From Rhizomicrobium sp. (lineage in GTDB: Bacteria > Pseudomonadota > Alphaproteobacteria > Micropepsales > Micropepsaceae), in NCBI GenBank assembly GCA_037200985.1, contig JBBCGJ010000001.1, positions 4,130,756 to 4,194,755 on the forward strand: a DNA stretch of 64,000 bases, read 5' to 3'. Numbering within the stretch: position 1 is the stretch's first letter; every line of letters starts with the position of its first letter. Below the pieces are notes generated by a model. The model saw only the letters and a list, made by a program, of their open reading frames with translations. It ran no database searches and was not told the DNA's origin. Positions 27,621 through 36,116 of the stretch are shown in pieces. Position numbers and translations under genes: made by a program.

Positions 27621-28469
27621 TCAGTGGCTCAGGAATATCGGCAGCGGCGCGTCGTGCAGCACCCGGCGCGTGACGCCGCCGAAAACGAATTCGCGCGCCC
27701 GGCTATGTCCATAGCCGCCCATCACCAGAACGCCGGCCTTCAGCGTCCGATCCGCCGTGTCGAGCAGGACCTCCGCGGCATTTCGGTCGCCGGCGCGGAC
27801 ATGACCGGCCTCGGACCTGATCCCATGCCTGCGCAGATGCGCCGCCAGCTTCTCGACCGAGGCAAGCACGTCCTCCTCATCCGGACGGTCCTCGACGATG
27901 CCGAGGATATGGACCTTCTCCGCCTTTGCGAGCAGCGGCATCGCCGCGGCCACCGCCCGCGCCGACGGCGCGCTTGGCTTCCACGCGATCGCCACCGTCG
28001 TGAGCGGATTTGCGCAAGGCGCGGACGGCGCCAGCAGCAGCGGCCGTCCGCTATCGAGCAGCACGTCCGACGTGCCGTCCGTCGTCAGGTCGTCGGGCCC
28101 GGCCGGGCGTCCCATCACGACCAGGTCGTGATAGCGCGCCTCGTCGACCGTGACGTCGCGATTGTTGCCGTCGCGTTCGAGGAACACGGCCGAGGCGGTG
28201 CCGAGCTGTCCGCCGGCGCAGAACGCATCGAAGATGCGGCGCGAGCGCGCGGCGCAGCTCTTGTCGCCCTGGGTCATCGCCTCCCAGATCTGGTTGCTGA
28301 ACATCGCGGATTCGAGATCGAGCGAAGACGTATAGCGCGCCAGTTCCCGCGCATCGGGATGGACATGGAGGAACGCGACCTGTCCCGGCCCCGCCACCCG
28401 GCAGGCCAGTTCCATCGCCGCTTCGTTGCAAACCGAGGTCAGGCTCGGCGCCAGCACGCTCGCGAACAT
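27621..28469 (-). CDS. Universal stress protein, tandem UspA domains
   Basis: A 282-residue cytoplasmic protein with two Usp domains. The second ends in VLVMGGYGHSRAREFVFGGVTRRVL, the G-x2-G-x9-G(S/T) nucleotide-binding signature; the first is more diverged (DLVVMGRPAGPDD). GGAG eight bases before 28469 supports MFASVLAPSL as the start over an ATG at 28484. First gene of a likely operon with the alcohol dehydrogenase. Confidence 0.88.
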   Translation of the reverse strand: MFASVLAPSLTSVCNEAAMELACRVAGPGQVAFLHVHPDARELARYTSSLDLESAMFSNQIWEAMTQGDKSCAARSRRIFDAFCAGGQLGTASAVFLERDGNNRDVTVDEARYHDLVVMGRPAGPDDLTTDGTSDVLLDSGRPLLLAPSAPCANPLTTVAIAWKPSAPSARAVAAAMPLLAKAEKVHILGIVEDRPDEEDVLASVEKLAAHLRRHGIRSEAGHVRAGDRNAAEVLLDTADRTLKAGVLVMGGYGHSRAREFVFGGVTRRVLHDAPLPIFLSH

Positions 28470-28523
28470 CGTCGATGCTCCCATGAGTTCGAACGATCTT
28501 CGCGCACCGCGCCGACCGACATC

Positions 28524-28537
28524 TTGATCGGTATCAG
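28524..28537 (-). promoter_or_regulatory. FNR/FixK-like operator upstream of usp
   Basis: TTGATCGGTATCAG matches the FNR-class consensus TTGAT-N4-ATCAA at nine of ten fixed positions. It lies 55 bases before the usp start, a distance suited to activation of the usp-adh operon under low oxygen. No start site has been mapped, so the regulator and its sign are inference. Confidence 0.6.
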
Positions 28538-28983
28538 CAACATCCCTCTCCCCCGCAGGGGAAGAGGCAGGGTGAGGGTGATGCTGCGCCGCCGTCATCG
28601 CGTTTTCTCTGCCGCCCGTCGCAGGTCTGTCATGCCCGCGCAGGCGGGCATCCAGCGAAGGCTGCCTTCGCAGCGTTCTCCAACGACTCCGGTGCACAGA
28701 AAACTCGCTCGGAGATAGGGGGAGGACTCCGCGGTCTCCGCGGCTCCGCGTGAAATTCCGTCTTTGCTGCAACCGCTCGGTTCGAATCTTGCGAATTTAC
28801 CGTGAACGGATTGTTTCCCTTGTAAGGCGAAGTAATCGGGCGCAGCATTCATCCACAGCGGGGGCTGATCCATCGGGCTGCAAGCCCGCCGGACGTCCGT
28901 CCAAGGAGCCTCGCGGCTCCGCGGATAAAAGAGATGAGGCGGATCCTCGATCGGTCGGCAACACCGCAAGGAGGAGCACGCGA
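28538..28983. other. Intergenic region between usp and CBS genes
   Basis: About 450 bases without a supported gene. It holds a partial TGTCATGCC palindrome at 28628-28665, a short CCTCTCCCCCGC/GGGGAAGAGG inverted pair near 28548-28575, a CTCCGCGG-rich stretch at 28726-28755 that recurs near 50800-50855, and the AGGAGGAG ribosome site of the CBS gene. Frames across it are not conserved-looking. Confidence 0.5.
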
Positions 28984-29415
28984 ATGCTGGTCAAACACAT
29001 CCTCGGCGACAAGGGCCGCGAGGTCGTCGCCATTTCCGCCGATGCCACATTGTCCGAAGCCGCGCGGCTTCTGGCGCGCAAGCGCATCGGCGCGGTCGTC
29101 GTGCGCGATGGGAGCGGCTCGCTCGCCGGCATCCTGTCGGAGCGCGACGTGGTGCGCGCCGTCGCCGACGGCAGCGTCGCCGCGCTCGCCCGCCCCGTCA
29201 GCATGTACATGACGCGCGCCGTGGCCACCTGCACCGAGACCGACACGGTCCAGGACATCATGGAGATGATGACGATCGGCCGTTTCCGCCACGTGCCCGT
29301 GCTGGACAACGGCATGGTCGCCGGCATCGTCTCGATCGGCGACGTGGTGAAGACCCGGATCGAGGAAACGGTCCAGGAAGCGACCTCGCTGCGCGAATAC
29401 ATCACCGCGGCCTGA
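28984..29415 (+). CDS. Tandem CBS-domain protein
   Basis: A 143-residue protein made of two CBS domains (about residues 8-58 and 75-125) with SERDVVRAVADG closing the first and DNGMVAGIVSIGDVVK closing the second. Such stand-alone pairs bind adenine nucleotides and act as energy sensors. AGGAGGAG lies ahead of the ATG at 28984. Divergent from usp-adh. Its last 14 bases overlap the end of the convergent AraC gene. Confidence 0.9.
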   Translation: MLVKHILGDKGREVVAISADATLSEAARLLARKRIGAVVVRDGSGSLAGILSERDVVRAVADGSVAALARPVSMYMTRAVATCTETDTVQDIMEMMTIGRFRHVPVLDNGMVAGIVSIGDVVKTRIEETVQEATSLREYITAA

Positions 29416-30145
29416 GGCGCGCATAGCGCGACGGCGTCTCGCCCATCTGCTGGCGGAAGGCGGCGATGAAGGCGCTGGTGCTGGCATAGCCCGCCGCCGC
29501 GCCGGCCTCCGTCACGTTGGCCCCGCCCGACAGCGCTGTGATCGCGTGGATCAGGCGCAGCCGCTGGCGCCATTCGACGAAGCGCATCGCCGTCTCGTCC
29601 TGGAAGATCCGCTGCACCGTGCGGGCGCTGAGGCGCACCCGCCGCGCCAGCGCGGGCAGCGTGCGCCCGTCCGCCGGATCGGCCCACAGCGCCTCGGCGA
29701 GAGACCGCGCGCGGGCGTCGCGCGGCATCGGCAGATGCAGCACCAGGCTCTGCGCCTGCTTGAGCCGGTCGAGGAACACGCCGGCCAGCCGCTCGTCCGC
29801 ATCCGCGCCTTCGATCAGCATGCCGTTCCCCACGATGTGCAGGATCAGCGCGCGCAGCAGCGCGTCGATCTCCAGCGCCGCGCATTGCGGCGGCAGCGCC
29901 CCGGCGCGCTCCGGCGGCACATAGATCGTGCGCATCGCCACCGTGCCGCGCATTTCGATCGCATGCACCACGTCGGGCGGCGCCCACAGCGCGCGGCCCG
30001 GCGGCACCAGCCACAGCGCGGCGTCGGCATCGACCCGCATCGTGCCGCTGCTGGCGAAGATCACCTGGCCCCAGCCATGGGAATGCGGCTCGAGCACATG
30101 CCCGTCGCCATAGGTCAGCCCGACGCTGCGCAGCGCGTATCGCAT
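29402..30145 (-). CDS. AraC-family regulator with cupin domain
   Basis: A 247-residue regulator: an N-terminal cupin (PHSHGWGQVIFASSGTMRV, then WLVPPGRALWAPP) and a C-terminal AraC DNA-binding domain (LPALARRVRLSARTVQRIF, then GYASTSAFIAAFRQQMGETP). It resembles NimR/YqhC-like members that control an adjacent efflux or metabolic gene. The ATG at 30145 begins the conserved cupin; a frame reaching upstream to 30787 only reads repeat DNA. Overlaps the CBS gene end-to-end by 14 bases. Confidence 0.85.
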   Translation of the reverse strand: MRYALRSVGLTYGDGHVLEPHSHGWGQVIFASSGTMRVDADAALWLVPPGRALWAPPDVVHAIEMRGTVAMRTIYVPPERAGALPPQCAALEIDALLRALILHIVGNGMLIEGADADERLAGVFLDRLKQAQSLVLHLPMPRDARARSLAEALWADPADGRTLPALARRVRLSARTVQRIFQDETAMRFVEWRQRLRLIHAITALSGGANVTEAGAAAGYASTSAFIAAFRQQMGETPSRYARLRPR

Positions 30146-30230
30146 GCCGCCAATGTCGCATTTCCGACACTTCCTGTCAGGAGTGCTGTAGCGCGCCTCT
30201 GCGAATTTGGGGAAAGGTCTGCACAGTCGC

Positions 30231-30355
30231 TTTCCTCCCCCGCGTTTGCGAGGTGCTGAGTGAGCGCAGCGAACGAAGCGGAGGGGGCCCGCCCCGTCCT
30301 GCCCCCTCCGCCTCGCTTCGCTCGGCACCTCCCCCGCAACAGCGGGGGAGGAAGG
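30231..30355. repeat. Long intergenic palindrome, TTTCCTCCCCCGC family
   Basis: About 125 bases bounded by TTTCCTCCCCCGC and GCGGGGGAGGAA. The interior pairs as well: AGGTGCTGAGTGAGCGCAGC and AGGGGGC on the left, GCCCCCT and CGCTTCGCTCGGCACCT on the right. The same unit occurs at 34455-35802, where an IS element splits it. A transposase-dependent miniature element or an RNA hairpin is possible. Confidence 0.65.
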
Positions 30356-30370
30356 AAAAGGAGGTCTCCG

Positions 30371-30757
30371 ATGCCCAACCACGTGAAATTCTTCTCCATC
30401 ATGGTCGACGACGACGTCCGCGCCCGCGCCTTCTACGAAGCCGTGTTCGGCTGGACGTTCGAGGATTGGGGCCCGCCCGGCTTCTTCCTGATCCGCGGCG
30501 CCGGCCTCGAAGGTTCGCTGCACACGCGGCAGGAGAAGCTCACCGGCACCGGCTACCGCGCCTTCGAGATCACGGTCGGCGTCGACGACGTCGACGACAT
30601 CGCCCGCAAGGTGACCGCCGCCGGCGGCACGATCACCATGCCCAGGATGCGCATCGAGACGGTGGGCGAGCTGATCTATTTCGACGACACCGAAGGCAAC
30701 CGCGTGGGCGCGATGAAATACGACGCCGCCTATGAGGCGCGGCGGAGCCCGGCATGA
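30371..30757 (+). CDS. VOC (glyoxalase-fold) protein
   Basis: A 128-residue single VOC domain: HVKFFSIMVDDDVRARAFYEAVFGW at the start and ELIYFDDTEGNRVGAMKYD at the end. The usual two-half-site metal ligands are only partly present, so it could be an enzyme or a binding protein. GGAGGT precedes the ATG. Its stop overlaps the methyltransferase start as ATGA, showing co-translation. Confidence 0.85.
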   Translation: MPNHVKFFSIMVDDDVRARAFYEAVFGWTFEDWGPPGFFLIRGAGLEGSLHTRQEKLTGTGYRAFEITVGVDDVDDIARKVTAAGGTITMPRMRIETVGELIYFDDTEGNRVGAMKYDAAYEARRSPA

Positions 30758-31455
30758 GCGTGCTGAACGATCCCGGGCTGGAGGCACTGCTCGCCGCCCT
30801 GCACGAAGAGAGCGACGGCCAGTCCGGCGCCATGCGCGCCTATTTCGAGCGCCGCGCCAAGGACGGCACGCTGAGCTGGGACCGCTTCGACGCCGAGACC
30901 GACCGCTTCTTCGCCGACAAGATGGTGGCGCTGGAGAAGGACAAGGCCGAGTTCTGCTACGCGCTGTGCCGCGCGCTGCGCGCCCGCCGCGTGGTGGAGG
31001 CGGGCACCTCCTACGGCGTCTCGACGCTCTATCTCGCCGCGGCCGTTCGGGACACCGCCGGCCTCATGCCGCGAAGCGATGGGCCATCGAATAACGCCGG
31101 CGGCACGGTGATCGCCACCGAATACGAACCGGCGAAAGCCAAGGCCGCGCGCGCCAATTTCGCCGCCGCGGGCCTCTCGGCATTCGTCGACCTGCGCGAA
31201 GGCGATTTGCGCGAGACGCTGAAAGACCTCGAAGGTCCGATCGATTTCCTGCTCTGCGACATCTGGACGGAACTGGCCGCGCCCGCGCTCGCCTTGATCG
31301 CGCCGCATATGCGGCCCGGCGCCATCGCGGTCGCCGACAACACCGATACCTATCGCCGCCAATATGCCGATTATTTCGCAGGTCTCGCGGCCAACGGCTT
31401 CACCACGCTCACGCTTCCCTTCGACGGCGGCCTCGAAATGAGCGTGAAGGGATAA
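30754..31455 (+). CDS. Class I SAM methyltransferase, O-methyltransferase-like
   Basis: A 233-residue methyltransferase. VVEAGTSYGVSTLYLAAA is the SAM-binding glycine loop, VIATEYEPAKAKAARANF the second motif, and IDFLLCDIWTELAAPAL the acidic third motif; the final part resembles catechol-type O-methyltransferases. Coupled to the VOC gene by a four-base overlap. Substrate unknown. Confidence 0.85.
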   Translation: MSVLNDPGLEALLAALHEESDGQSGAMRAYFERRAKDGTLSWDRFDAETDRFFADKMVALEKDKAEFCYALCRALRARRVVEAGTSYGVSTLYLAAAVRDTAGLMPRSDGPSNNAGGTVIATEYEPAKAKAARANFAAAGLSAFVDLREGDLRETLKDLEGPIDFLLCDIWTELAAPALALIAPHMRPGAIAVADNTDTYRRQYADYFAGLAANGFTTLTLPFDGGLEMSVKG

Positions 31456-31554
31456 CCGGCGCGCGGCGACGCTTTGCGACATCGCGGGCGCGCCGGCATC
31501 GGAACACCCGCTCGCCCAAGGGCGTTCTGTCTCCACGGGGGCTGGAGACGAACC

Positions 31555-31869
31555 ATGAAGATCATCCTCGCCGCTGCCATGTTCGCCTTCGCGGTGTCCG
31601 CCGCCTCGCCCCAGACGATGCCGAACGCCAACCGGACGCCGGAACAGTCGAATCAGGGCACGATTCCCAACGCCAACCGTACGCCCGAAGGCTCGAACAC
31701 GCTGCCGAACGCCGCCGGCGCGGTCGCGCCGTCCGCCGCTGTCCCGCCCGCCGGTACGGCGGCGCCGGGTCCGCAGCCGCAGCCTTCCGCCTGTCCGCAG
31801 CAGCCCCTGCCGCCGCCGGCCGGCTCGCCGCAGACCCTCCCGTCGCCGCAATGTCCTCCGGTTCCTTGA
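31555..31869 (+). CDS. Small exported proline-rich protein
   Basis: A 104-residue protein with a signal peptide (KIILAAAMFAFAVSAASP, cleavage near residue 18-19). The mature part repeats PNANRTPEQSN / PNANRTPEGSN and then becomes a proline/alanine/glutamine-rich tail with two cysteines. No known domain. It is the first of three small exported proteins on this strand, and its N-N-x-T-P motif reappears in the next one. Confidence 0.7.
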   Translation: MKIILAAAMFAFAVSAASPQTMPNANRTPEQSNQGTIPNANRTPEGSNTLPNAAGAVAPSAAVPPAGTAAPGPQPQPSACPQQPLPPPAGSPQTLPSPQCPPVP

Positions 31870-31947
31870 CCGGCGGCGGCATGTTCCCGGAACGGGGTGC
31901 TCTACGGGGACGTTGTATCCTCGATTGAACGAAATCGAGGAGCGCCC

Positions 31948-32655
31948 ATGACTCGCCTGCTAGGAACTGCCGCCGTTGCCGCCCTGCTGTTTGCCGCCGC
32001 GCCCGCCGTCGCGCAGCAAAGCACCGACAATCCGAATGCGACGCCGCAAGGGCGGACGCACGTCAACCGCTCCAACAGCGATCCCGCCGCGGCGGGACCG
32101 ACGACGCAGCCGGGGCCGACCGACGCCGCGGGACGCAGCATCTACAACACCAATCCGACGCCGCAGGAGCGGGAGCAGACCAACCAGCTCAACACCGATG
32201 CCGCGGCGGACGCACGGACGCCGCCGACGCCGCCCGCGGCCGACGCCGCGGACTACGCGAACAAGAAGGCCGAATACGACCGTCAGATGCGCAATTACGA
32301 CGCCCAGCGCGCCGCCTATGACCGCGACCGCGCCCGCTATCGTGCCGACCGCGGCGATTTCGGCCATCGCTGGGACGCGTTCTACGGCTTCCGTGGCTTC
32401 CGCAATGTCGACCGCATGCGCGCCGGCGAGCTCCGGGGCGTGCGGGTCAGCGCCCGCGGCGGCGACCGTATCGGCCGCGTCCGCGACGTCGACGCCGACC
32501 GCTTCGGCCGCATCGAGCGCGTCGCGGTCTCGACGGGCAGGGGCGCCGTCTGGATCGATGCCGACGACCTGCGCTTCGATCCGGTGGCCCGCGTGGTCTA
32601 CACCGATCTGAGCCGTCGCGAGGTCGACCGCATGGGTCATGTGCCGCGCTTCTAG
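31948..32655 (+). CDS. Exported protein with PRC-barrel-like C-terminus
   Basis: A 235-residue exported protein: signal peptide ending APAVAQQ, a low-complexity part with NPNATPQGRT, NTNPTPQEREQTN and a charged D/R/Y segment (YDRQMRNYDAQRAAYDRDRA), then about 80 residues with GDRIGRVRDVDADRFGRIER and WIDADDLRFDP that look like a PRC-barrel. GAGGAG precedes the ATG. Likely periplasmic; function unknown. Confidence 0.75.
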   Translation: MTRLLGTAAVAALLFAAAPAVAQQSTDNPNATPQGRTHVNRSNSDPAAAGPTTQPGPTDAAGRSIYNTNPTPQEREQTNQLNTDAAADARTPPTPPAADAADYANKKAEYDRQMRNYDAQRAAYDRDRARYRADRGDFGHRWDAFYGFRGFRNVDRMRAGELRGVRVSARGGDRIGRVRDVDADRFGRIERVAVSTGRGAVWIDADDLRFDPVARVVYTDLSRREVDRMGHVPRF

Positions 32656-32780
32656 GCAGCGCGCCGTTGCGCAAACGCCACAAAGGGCCCGATTTCTGCC
32701 GGCGCCGTTAATGCCGCGCAACGATCGGGCCTTCGTGGACGTTCTGTCTACGTAGGTCTTTCTTGCTCAGGGCGCGTGTC

Positions 32781-33164
32781 ATGGCCGTTTCGAAATTCGC
32801 CGTCGCCTGCATCGCCGCCGTCCTCGCGGGCGGCGCCACCGCCGGTCTTGCGAGCAACGACGCGCACTCGATCCCGGCCCAGGTCGCCGAGGAAACTCCG
32901 GTCACGCCGATTTCCGCGATCGGCGATCCGGCGCGCCTGCTCAACGGCGTATCGGCCCGCTTCGTTTCGGGACAGTCCTTCGGCCGCGTCGTCGCGGTGT
33001 CGACCGATGCGGCCGGCCACGCCACCCGCGTCCGCGTCGCGCTGGACGGCATGCCGTCGACGCATCTTTGGATCGACCAGAGTGACCTGGTCTACAGCCG
33101 GGCCCGCGACTCCATCGTCGCGCACGACGTCCACGCCCCCGCCATGACCGTCGCTTCGCGCTGA
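32781..33164 (+). CDS. Small exported PRC-barrel-like protein
   Basis: A 127-residue protein with a signal peptide (FAVACIAAVLAGGATAGLA) and one domain containing SFGRVVAVSTDAAGHATRV and STHLWIDQSDLVYS, which parallels the barrel of the preceding gene. The ATG at 32781 is preferred to a TTG at 32763 because it starts right at the signal peptide. Function unknown; probably periplasmic. Confidence 0.72.
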   Translation: MAVSKFAVACIAAVLAGGATAGLASNDAHSIPAQVAEETPVTPISAIGDPARLLNGVSARFVSGQSFGRVVAVSTDAAGHATRVRVALDGMPSTHLWIDQSDLVYSRARDSIVAHDVHAPAMTVASR

Positions 33165-33189
33165 TGTCCTCTCCCGCGGGCGGGGGCTC

Positions 33190-34383
33190 TCACATCCCCA
33201 CCGCTTCCCGGAGCGCCGCCGTCCACGGCACCCAGCGGTCGTCCGGCCCGCGCAATCCGTCCCACAGCATGTTGTTGCAGACATAGCCCACCGCGATGCC
33301 CGACTCGGGATGCGCGAAGCCGATCCGCCCGCCGGCGCCGTCATGGCCGAACGAGCCCTCGCCCAGCATCGGCGCCGCCGAGCGCGTCAGCTGATAGCCC
33401 AGGCCGTAGCGCAGCGGAGAAGGGTTCGGCAGCTTCGCGAAATCGCCCGGCGCCGTCAGGCCCTCGGTCTGCGGCGCCATCGCGCGCGCCACCGTCTGCG
33501 GCTGCAGCAGCCGCACGCCGTCGACTTCGCCGATCGTTGCCGCATACATCCGCGCCAGCGAGGCAGCATTGCCGATCATGTTCGCCGCCGGGATCTCCGC
33601 CGCATGGCCCTCGCGCGAATTGATCAGCGCGATGGCTTCGCCGGTGCCGATCACCGCATGCAGCATGGCTTGCGCCAGGCGGCTTTGCGCATCGATGCCG
33701 AAGCCCTGGAGCAGCATCGTCCACTGCTCCAGCGTCAGCCCCGGCCGGCGCGAGAAATAGGGCGCCACGCGGTTTTCCTCGCGCTCCGGCAGCCCGATCC
33801 ACAGATCCAGTCCGAGCGGCGCCGCGATCTCCTCCGCCAGGAAGCGTCCCGGCGTCTTGCCCGACACGCGCCGGATCACCTCGCCGACCAGATAGCCATA
33901 GGTCACCGCGTGGTACATATAGGCCGTGCCCGGCGGCCACAGCGGCGCCATCGCCGCCAGCGCCGCGGTGCACTTCTCCCAATCGGGCAATTCGCGCGGC
34001 CCCACGCCGCTCGCCGGCTCGAAGCTCGTCAGCCCGACGCGATGGGTGAGGAGGTCCGCCACCGTCGCGGCCTCCTTGCCGTTCTGCCCGAATTCCGGCC
34101 AATAGCGCGTCACCGGCGCGTCCGGATCGAGCAGCCCGCGCTCGCTCAGCATATGCGCCATGGTCGCCACCGCGCCCTTGCTCACCGACATCGTCACGGC
34201 GACGGTCCGATCCGTATACGGACGGTCCTTGACCGTATCGCGTCCGGTCCACAGGTCGACGACCTTCCGGCCGTGGCGATAGACGCAGAGCTGCGCCCCG
34301 CCTTCATCCGCCGCCTGGCCTTCCGCGAAGGCCTCGCGGATTTTCTCGAAGCCTTTTTCGACCGTTCCGCCGATGCCCGACAT
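33190..34383 (-). CDS. Beta-lactamase-fold serine hydrolase (EstB/class C-like)
   Basis: A 397-residue hydrolase. The S-x-x-K motif is SVSK at residues 66-69; a tyrosine motif lies in MYHAVTYGYLVGE; HDGAGG near residue 350 replaces K-T-G. GLTSFEPASGV and LLTHRVGL are typical of the family that includes esterase EstB. No signal peptide is evident, so it is probably a cytoplasmic esterase rather than a resistance enzyme. Confidence 0.88.
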   Translation of the reverse strand: MSGIGGTVEKGFEKIREAFAEGQAADEGGAQLCVYRHGRKVVDLWTGRDTVKDRPYTDRTVAVTMSVSKGAVATMAHMLSERGLLDPDAPVTRYWPEFGQNGKEAATVADLLTHRVGLTSFEPASGVGPRELPDWEKCTAALAAMAPLWPPGTAYMYHAVTYGYLVGEVIRRVSGKTPGRFLAEEIAAPLGLDLWIGLPEREENRVAPYFSRRPGLTLEQWTMLLQGFGIDAQSRLAQAMLHAVIGTGEAIALINSREGHAAEIPAANMIGNAASLARMYAATIGEVDGVRLLQPQTVARAMAPQTEGLTAPGDFAKLPNPSPLRYGLGYQLTRSAAPMLGEGSFGHDGAGGRIGFAHPESGIAVGYVCNNMLWDGLRGPDDRWVPWTAALREAVGM

Positions 34384-34454
34384 GCGATTCCCTTCGTTGT
34401 TCCTTGAAAAAGTGTGGGGAGAATCGCCGAACGAATCCAGTCACGCACCGCCTC

Positions 34455-34476
34455 TTTCCTCCCCCGCCGTCGCGGG
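34455..34476. repeat. Left stub of a palindromic repeat split by ISAs1
   Basis: TTCCTCCCCCGCCGTCGCGG reads as the left end of the same palindrome seen at 30231-30355; the remainder continues at 35664-35802 after the IS. The last ten bases (CCGTCGCGGG, 34467-34476) are the left copy of the target duplication. Confidence 0.7.
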
Positions 34477-35663
34477 CAGGGGAATCGCATATGGGATTTT
34501 GGCGGTTGCGGGCTTGGTCTTTGTGGCTTCTGAAGGTGTCTTCTGATTCTTCAGGAGACGGGAATGGACAGCTTCCACGAGGTATTTGGGGACTTGCCCG
34601 ATCCGCGCGCGGACAATGCGCGCCACGATCTTGTGGAAGTCCTTTTCATCGCCCTGGTTGGGACGCTGTGCGGGGCCACGTCGTGCAGCGACATGGAAGA
34701 GTTCGGACTGTCGAAGGAACCGCTTCTTCGGCAAATCCTGGTGCTGGAGCATGGCATTCCGAGCCACGACACCTTCAGCCGGGTGTTCCGGATGCTCGAT
34801 CCGCAGGCGTTCGAGGCGGCCTTCCGGACGTTCATGGCGGCCTTTGGGGCGGCGGCGAAGCTGGGCAAGACCAAGGGCGTCGTGGCGGTGGACGGCAAGT
34901 CGCTGCGCCGCGCCTACGAGGCGGGCCAAAGCCACATGCCGCGGCTGATGGTGACGGCATGGGGCGCCCAGACCCGCATGGCCCTGGCCAACATGCTGGC
35001 GCCGGACAACGACGAGGCCGGCACGGCGCTGAAGCTGCTCGAACTGGTGGCGCTGAAGGGCTGCATCGTCACCGCCGACGCGCTGCACTGCCATCGCAAG
35101 ATGGCCCGGACGATCGTGAACCGCGGCGGCGACTATGTGCTGGCGGTCAAGGACAACCAGCCGGGATTGTTGGCCGATGCCAAGGCAGCCCTGGCGGTGC
35201 TGCCCAAGGACACCGAACCGGCCAGGAGCCGGGACGGCCATCACGGCCGCACCGAAAGCCGCGCCGCCCTGGTCACCTCGGCCCCAGGCATGGCCGACAA
35301 GCACGCCTTCCCGGGCTTGAAGGCGGTGGCCAGGATCGTCTGCCGCCGCGGCACGGACAAGCCCGTCGAGCGCTACTTCCTGCTGTCGCGCTCCTGCACC
35401 GGTGCCGAACTGCTGCGCATCGTGCGGGCCCATTGGGGTATCGAAAACCAGCTCCACTGGGCCCTCGACGTCGTCCTCGACGAGGATCTGGCGCGCAGCC
35501 GAAAAGACAACGCGCCGCAAAACCTCGCCGTCCTCAGACGAACCGCACTCAACATCGCAAGAGCACATCCCAATACAAAGACTTCCCTGCGCCGCAAAAT
35601 CCTCCGCGCAGGATGGGACGACAACTTCCTCTTCGACCTCATCAGACATATGCGATAGCCCTG
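34477..35663 (+). mobile_element. ISAs1-family insertion sequence, complete
   Basis: An 1187-base element. The ends are inverted repeats, CAGGGGAATCGCATATG on the left and, read inward, CAGGGCTATCGCATATG on the right (15 of 17 match). It is flanked by a perfect ten-base duplication, CCGTCGCGGG, at 34467-34476 and 35664-35673, as known for this family. One intact transposase gene fills the interior. Removing the element and one duplication restores a continuous intergenic palindrome. Confidence 0.92.
34564..35658 (+). CDS. ISAs1-family transposase
   Basis: A 364-residue DDE transposase of the H-repeat/ISAs1 type. DLPDPRADNARHDLVEVLFI begins the N-terminal domain; VVAVDGKSLRRAYE holds the first acidic residue, ITADALHCHRK-like TADALHCHRKMA the second, and WGIENQLHWALDVVLDED the last region with the catalytic glutamate. 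It is full length, with AGGAGACGGG ahead of the ATG, so the element may still be active. Confidence 0.93.
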   Translation: MDSFHEVFGDLPDPRADNARHDLVEVLFIALVGTLCGATSCSDMEEFGLSKEPLLRQILVLEHGIPSHDTFSRVFRMLDPQAFEAAFRTFMAAFGAAAKLGKTKGVVAVDGKSLRRAYEAGQSHMPRLMVTAWGAQTRMALANMLAPDNDEAGTALKLLELVALKGCIVTADALHCHRKMARTIVNRGGDYVLAVKDNQPGLLADAKAALAVLPKDTEPARSRDGHHGRTESRAALVTSAPGMADKHAFPGLKAVARIVCRRGTDKPVERYFLLSRSCTGAELLRIVRAHWGIENQLHWALDVVLDEDLARSRKDNAPQNLAVLRRTALNIARAHPNTKTSLRRKILRAGWDDNFLFDLIRHMR

Positions 35664-35802
35664 CCGTCGCGGGGGAGGTGGCACGCCGCAGCGCAGCGAA
35701 GGCGTGACGGAGGGGGGCCGCCCCGCGCAGGCCCCCTCGCGCGCACGCTGTCGCTACGCGCCGCTGCGCTCGGCACCTGCCCCGCAACAGCGGGGGAGGA
35801 AA
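35664..35802. repeat. Right part of the palindromic repeat split by ISAs1
   Basis: After the right target copy, the repeat continues GGAGGTGGCACGCC and ends CAACAGCGGGGGAGGAAA, matching the family at 30231-30355. Left and right parts total about 150 bases when rejoined. Confidence 0.65.
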
Positions 35803-35837
35803 CGATCGGATAACTCCGTATGCGGATTGGCGGCCGC

Positions 35838-36116
35838 TCACGCCCGTGCCAGCACGATCCCGCGCGCGCCCTTGGGCAGCGGCAGGCTCTTGAATTTGGT
35901 ACGCGGCATCGCCCTGGCCACCGCCATCAGCACCGCGCGCCGGATCTGCAGTTCCATCGCGTCGGCGATCTCGTCGGTCAGCGAAACGCCGCCGAGATCG
36001 ACGATCACCCGCGTGCCGCCCGCCGCCGCGTTCGCCGCCGATGCGCCGCCGGCCAGGCCCGCCGCCAGCGCCATCAGCGCGCGCCGGTCCACGGATTCGC
36101 CCCTTCTCCCAGCCAT
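35838..36116 (-). CDS. Small hypothetical protein
   Basis: A 92-residue protein with an N-terminal DRRALMALAAGLAGGASAANA segment that looks like a signal peptide after a double arginine, then a short domain VIVDLGGVSLTDEIADAMELQ and a basic end. AAGGACGAGG before the ATG supports translation. I do not recognise the family; it lies just upstream of the rRNA promoter region, on the other strand. Confidence 0.55.
   Translation of the reverse strand: MAGRRGESVDRRALMALAAGLAGGASAANAAAGGTRVIVDLGGVSLTDEIADAMELQIRRAVLMAVARAMPRTKFKSLPLPKGARGIVLARA

Noticed and set aside
29402..29415. Convergent overlap between the CBS and AraC genes as a regulatory device.
   Set aside because: A 14-base tail overlap is common in compact genomes and nothing else suggests regulation.
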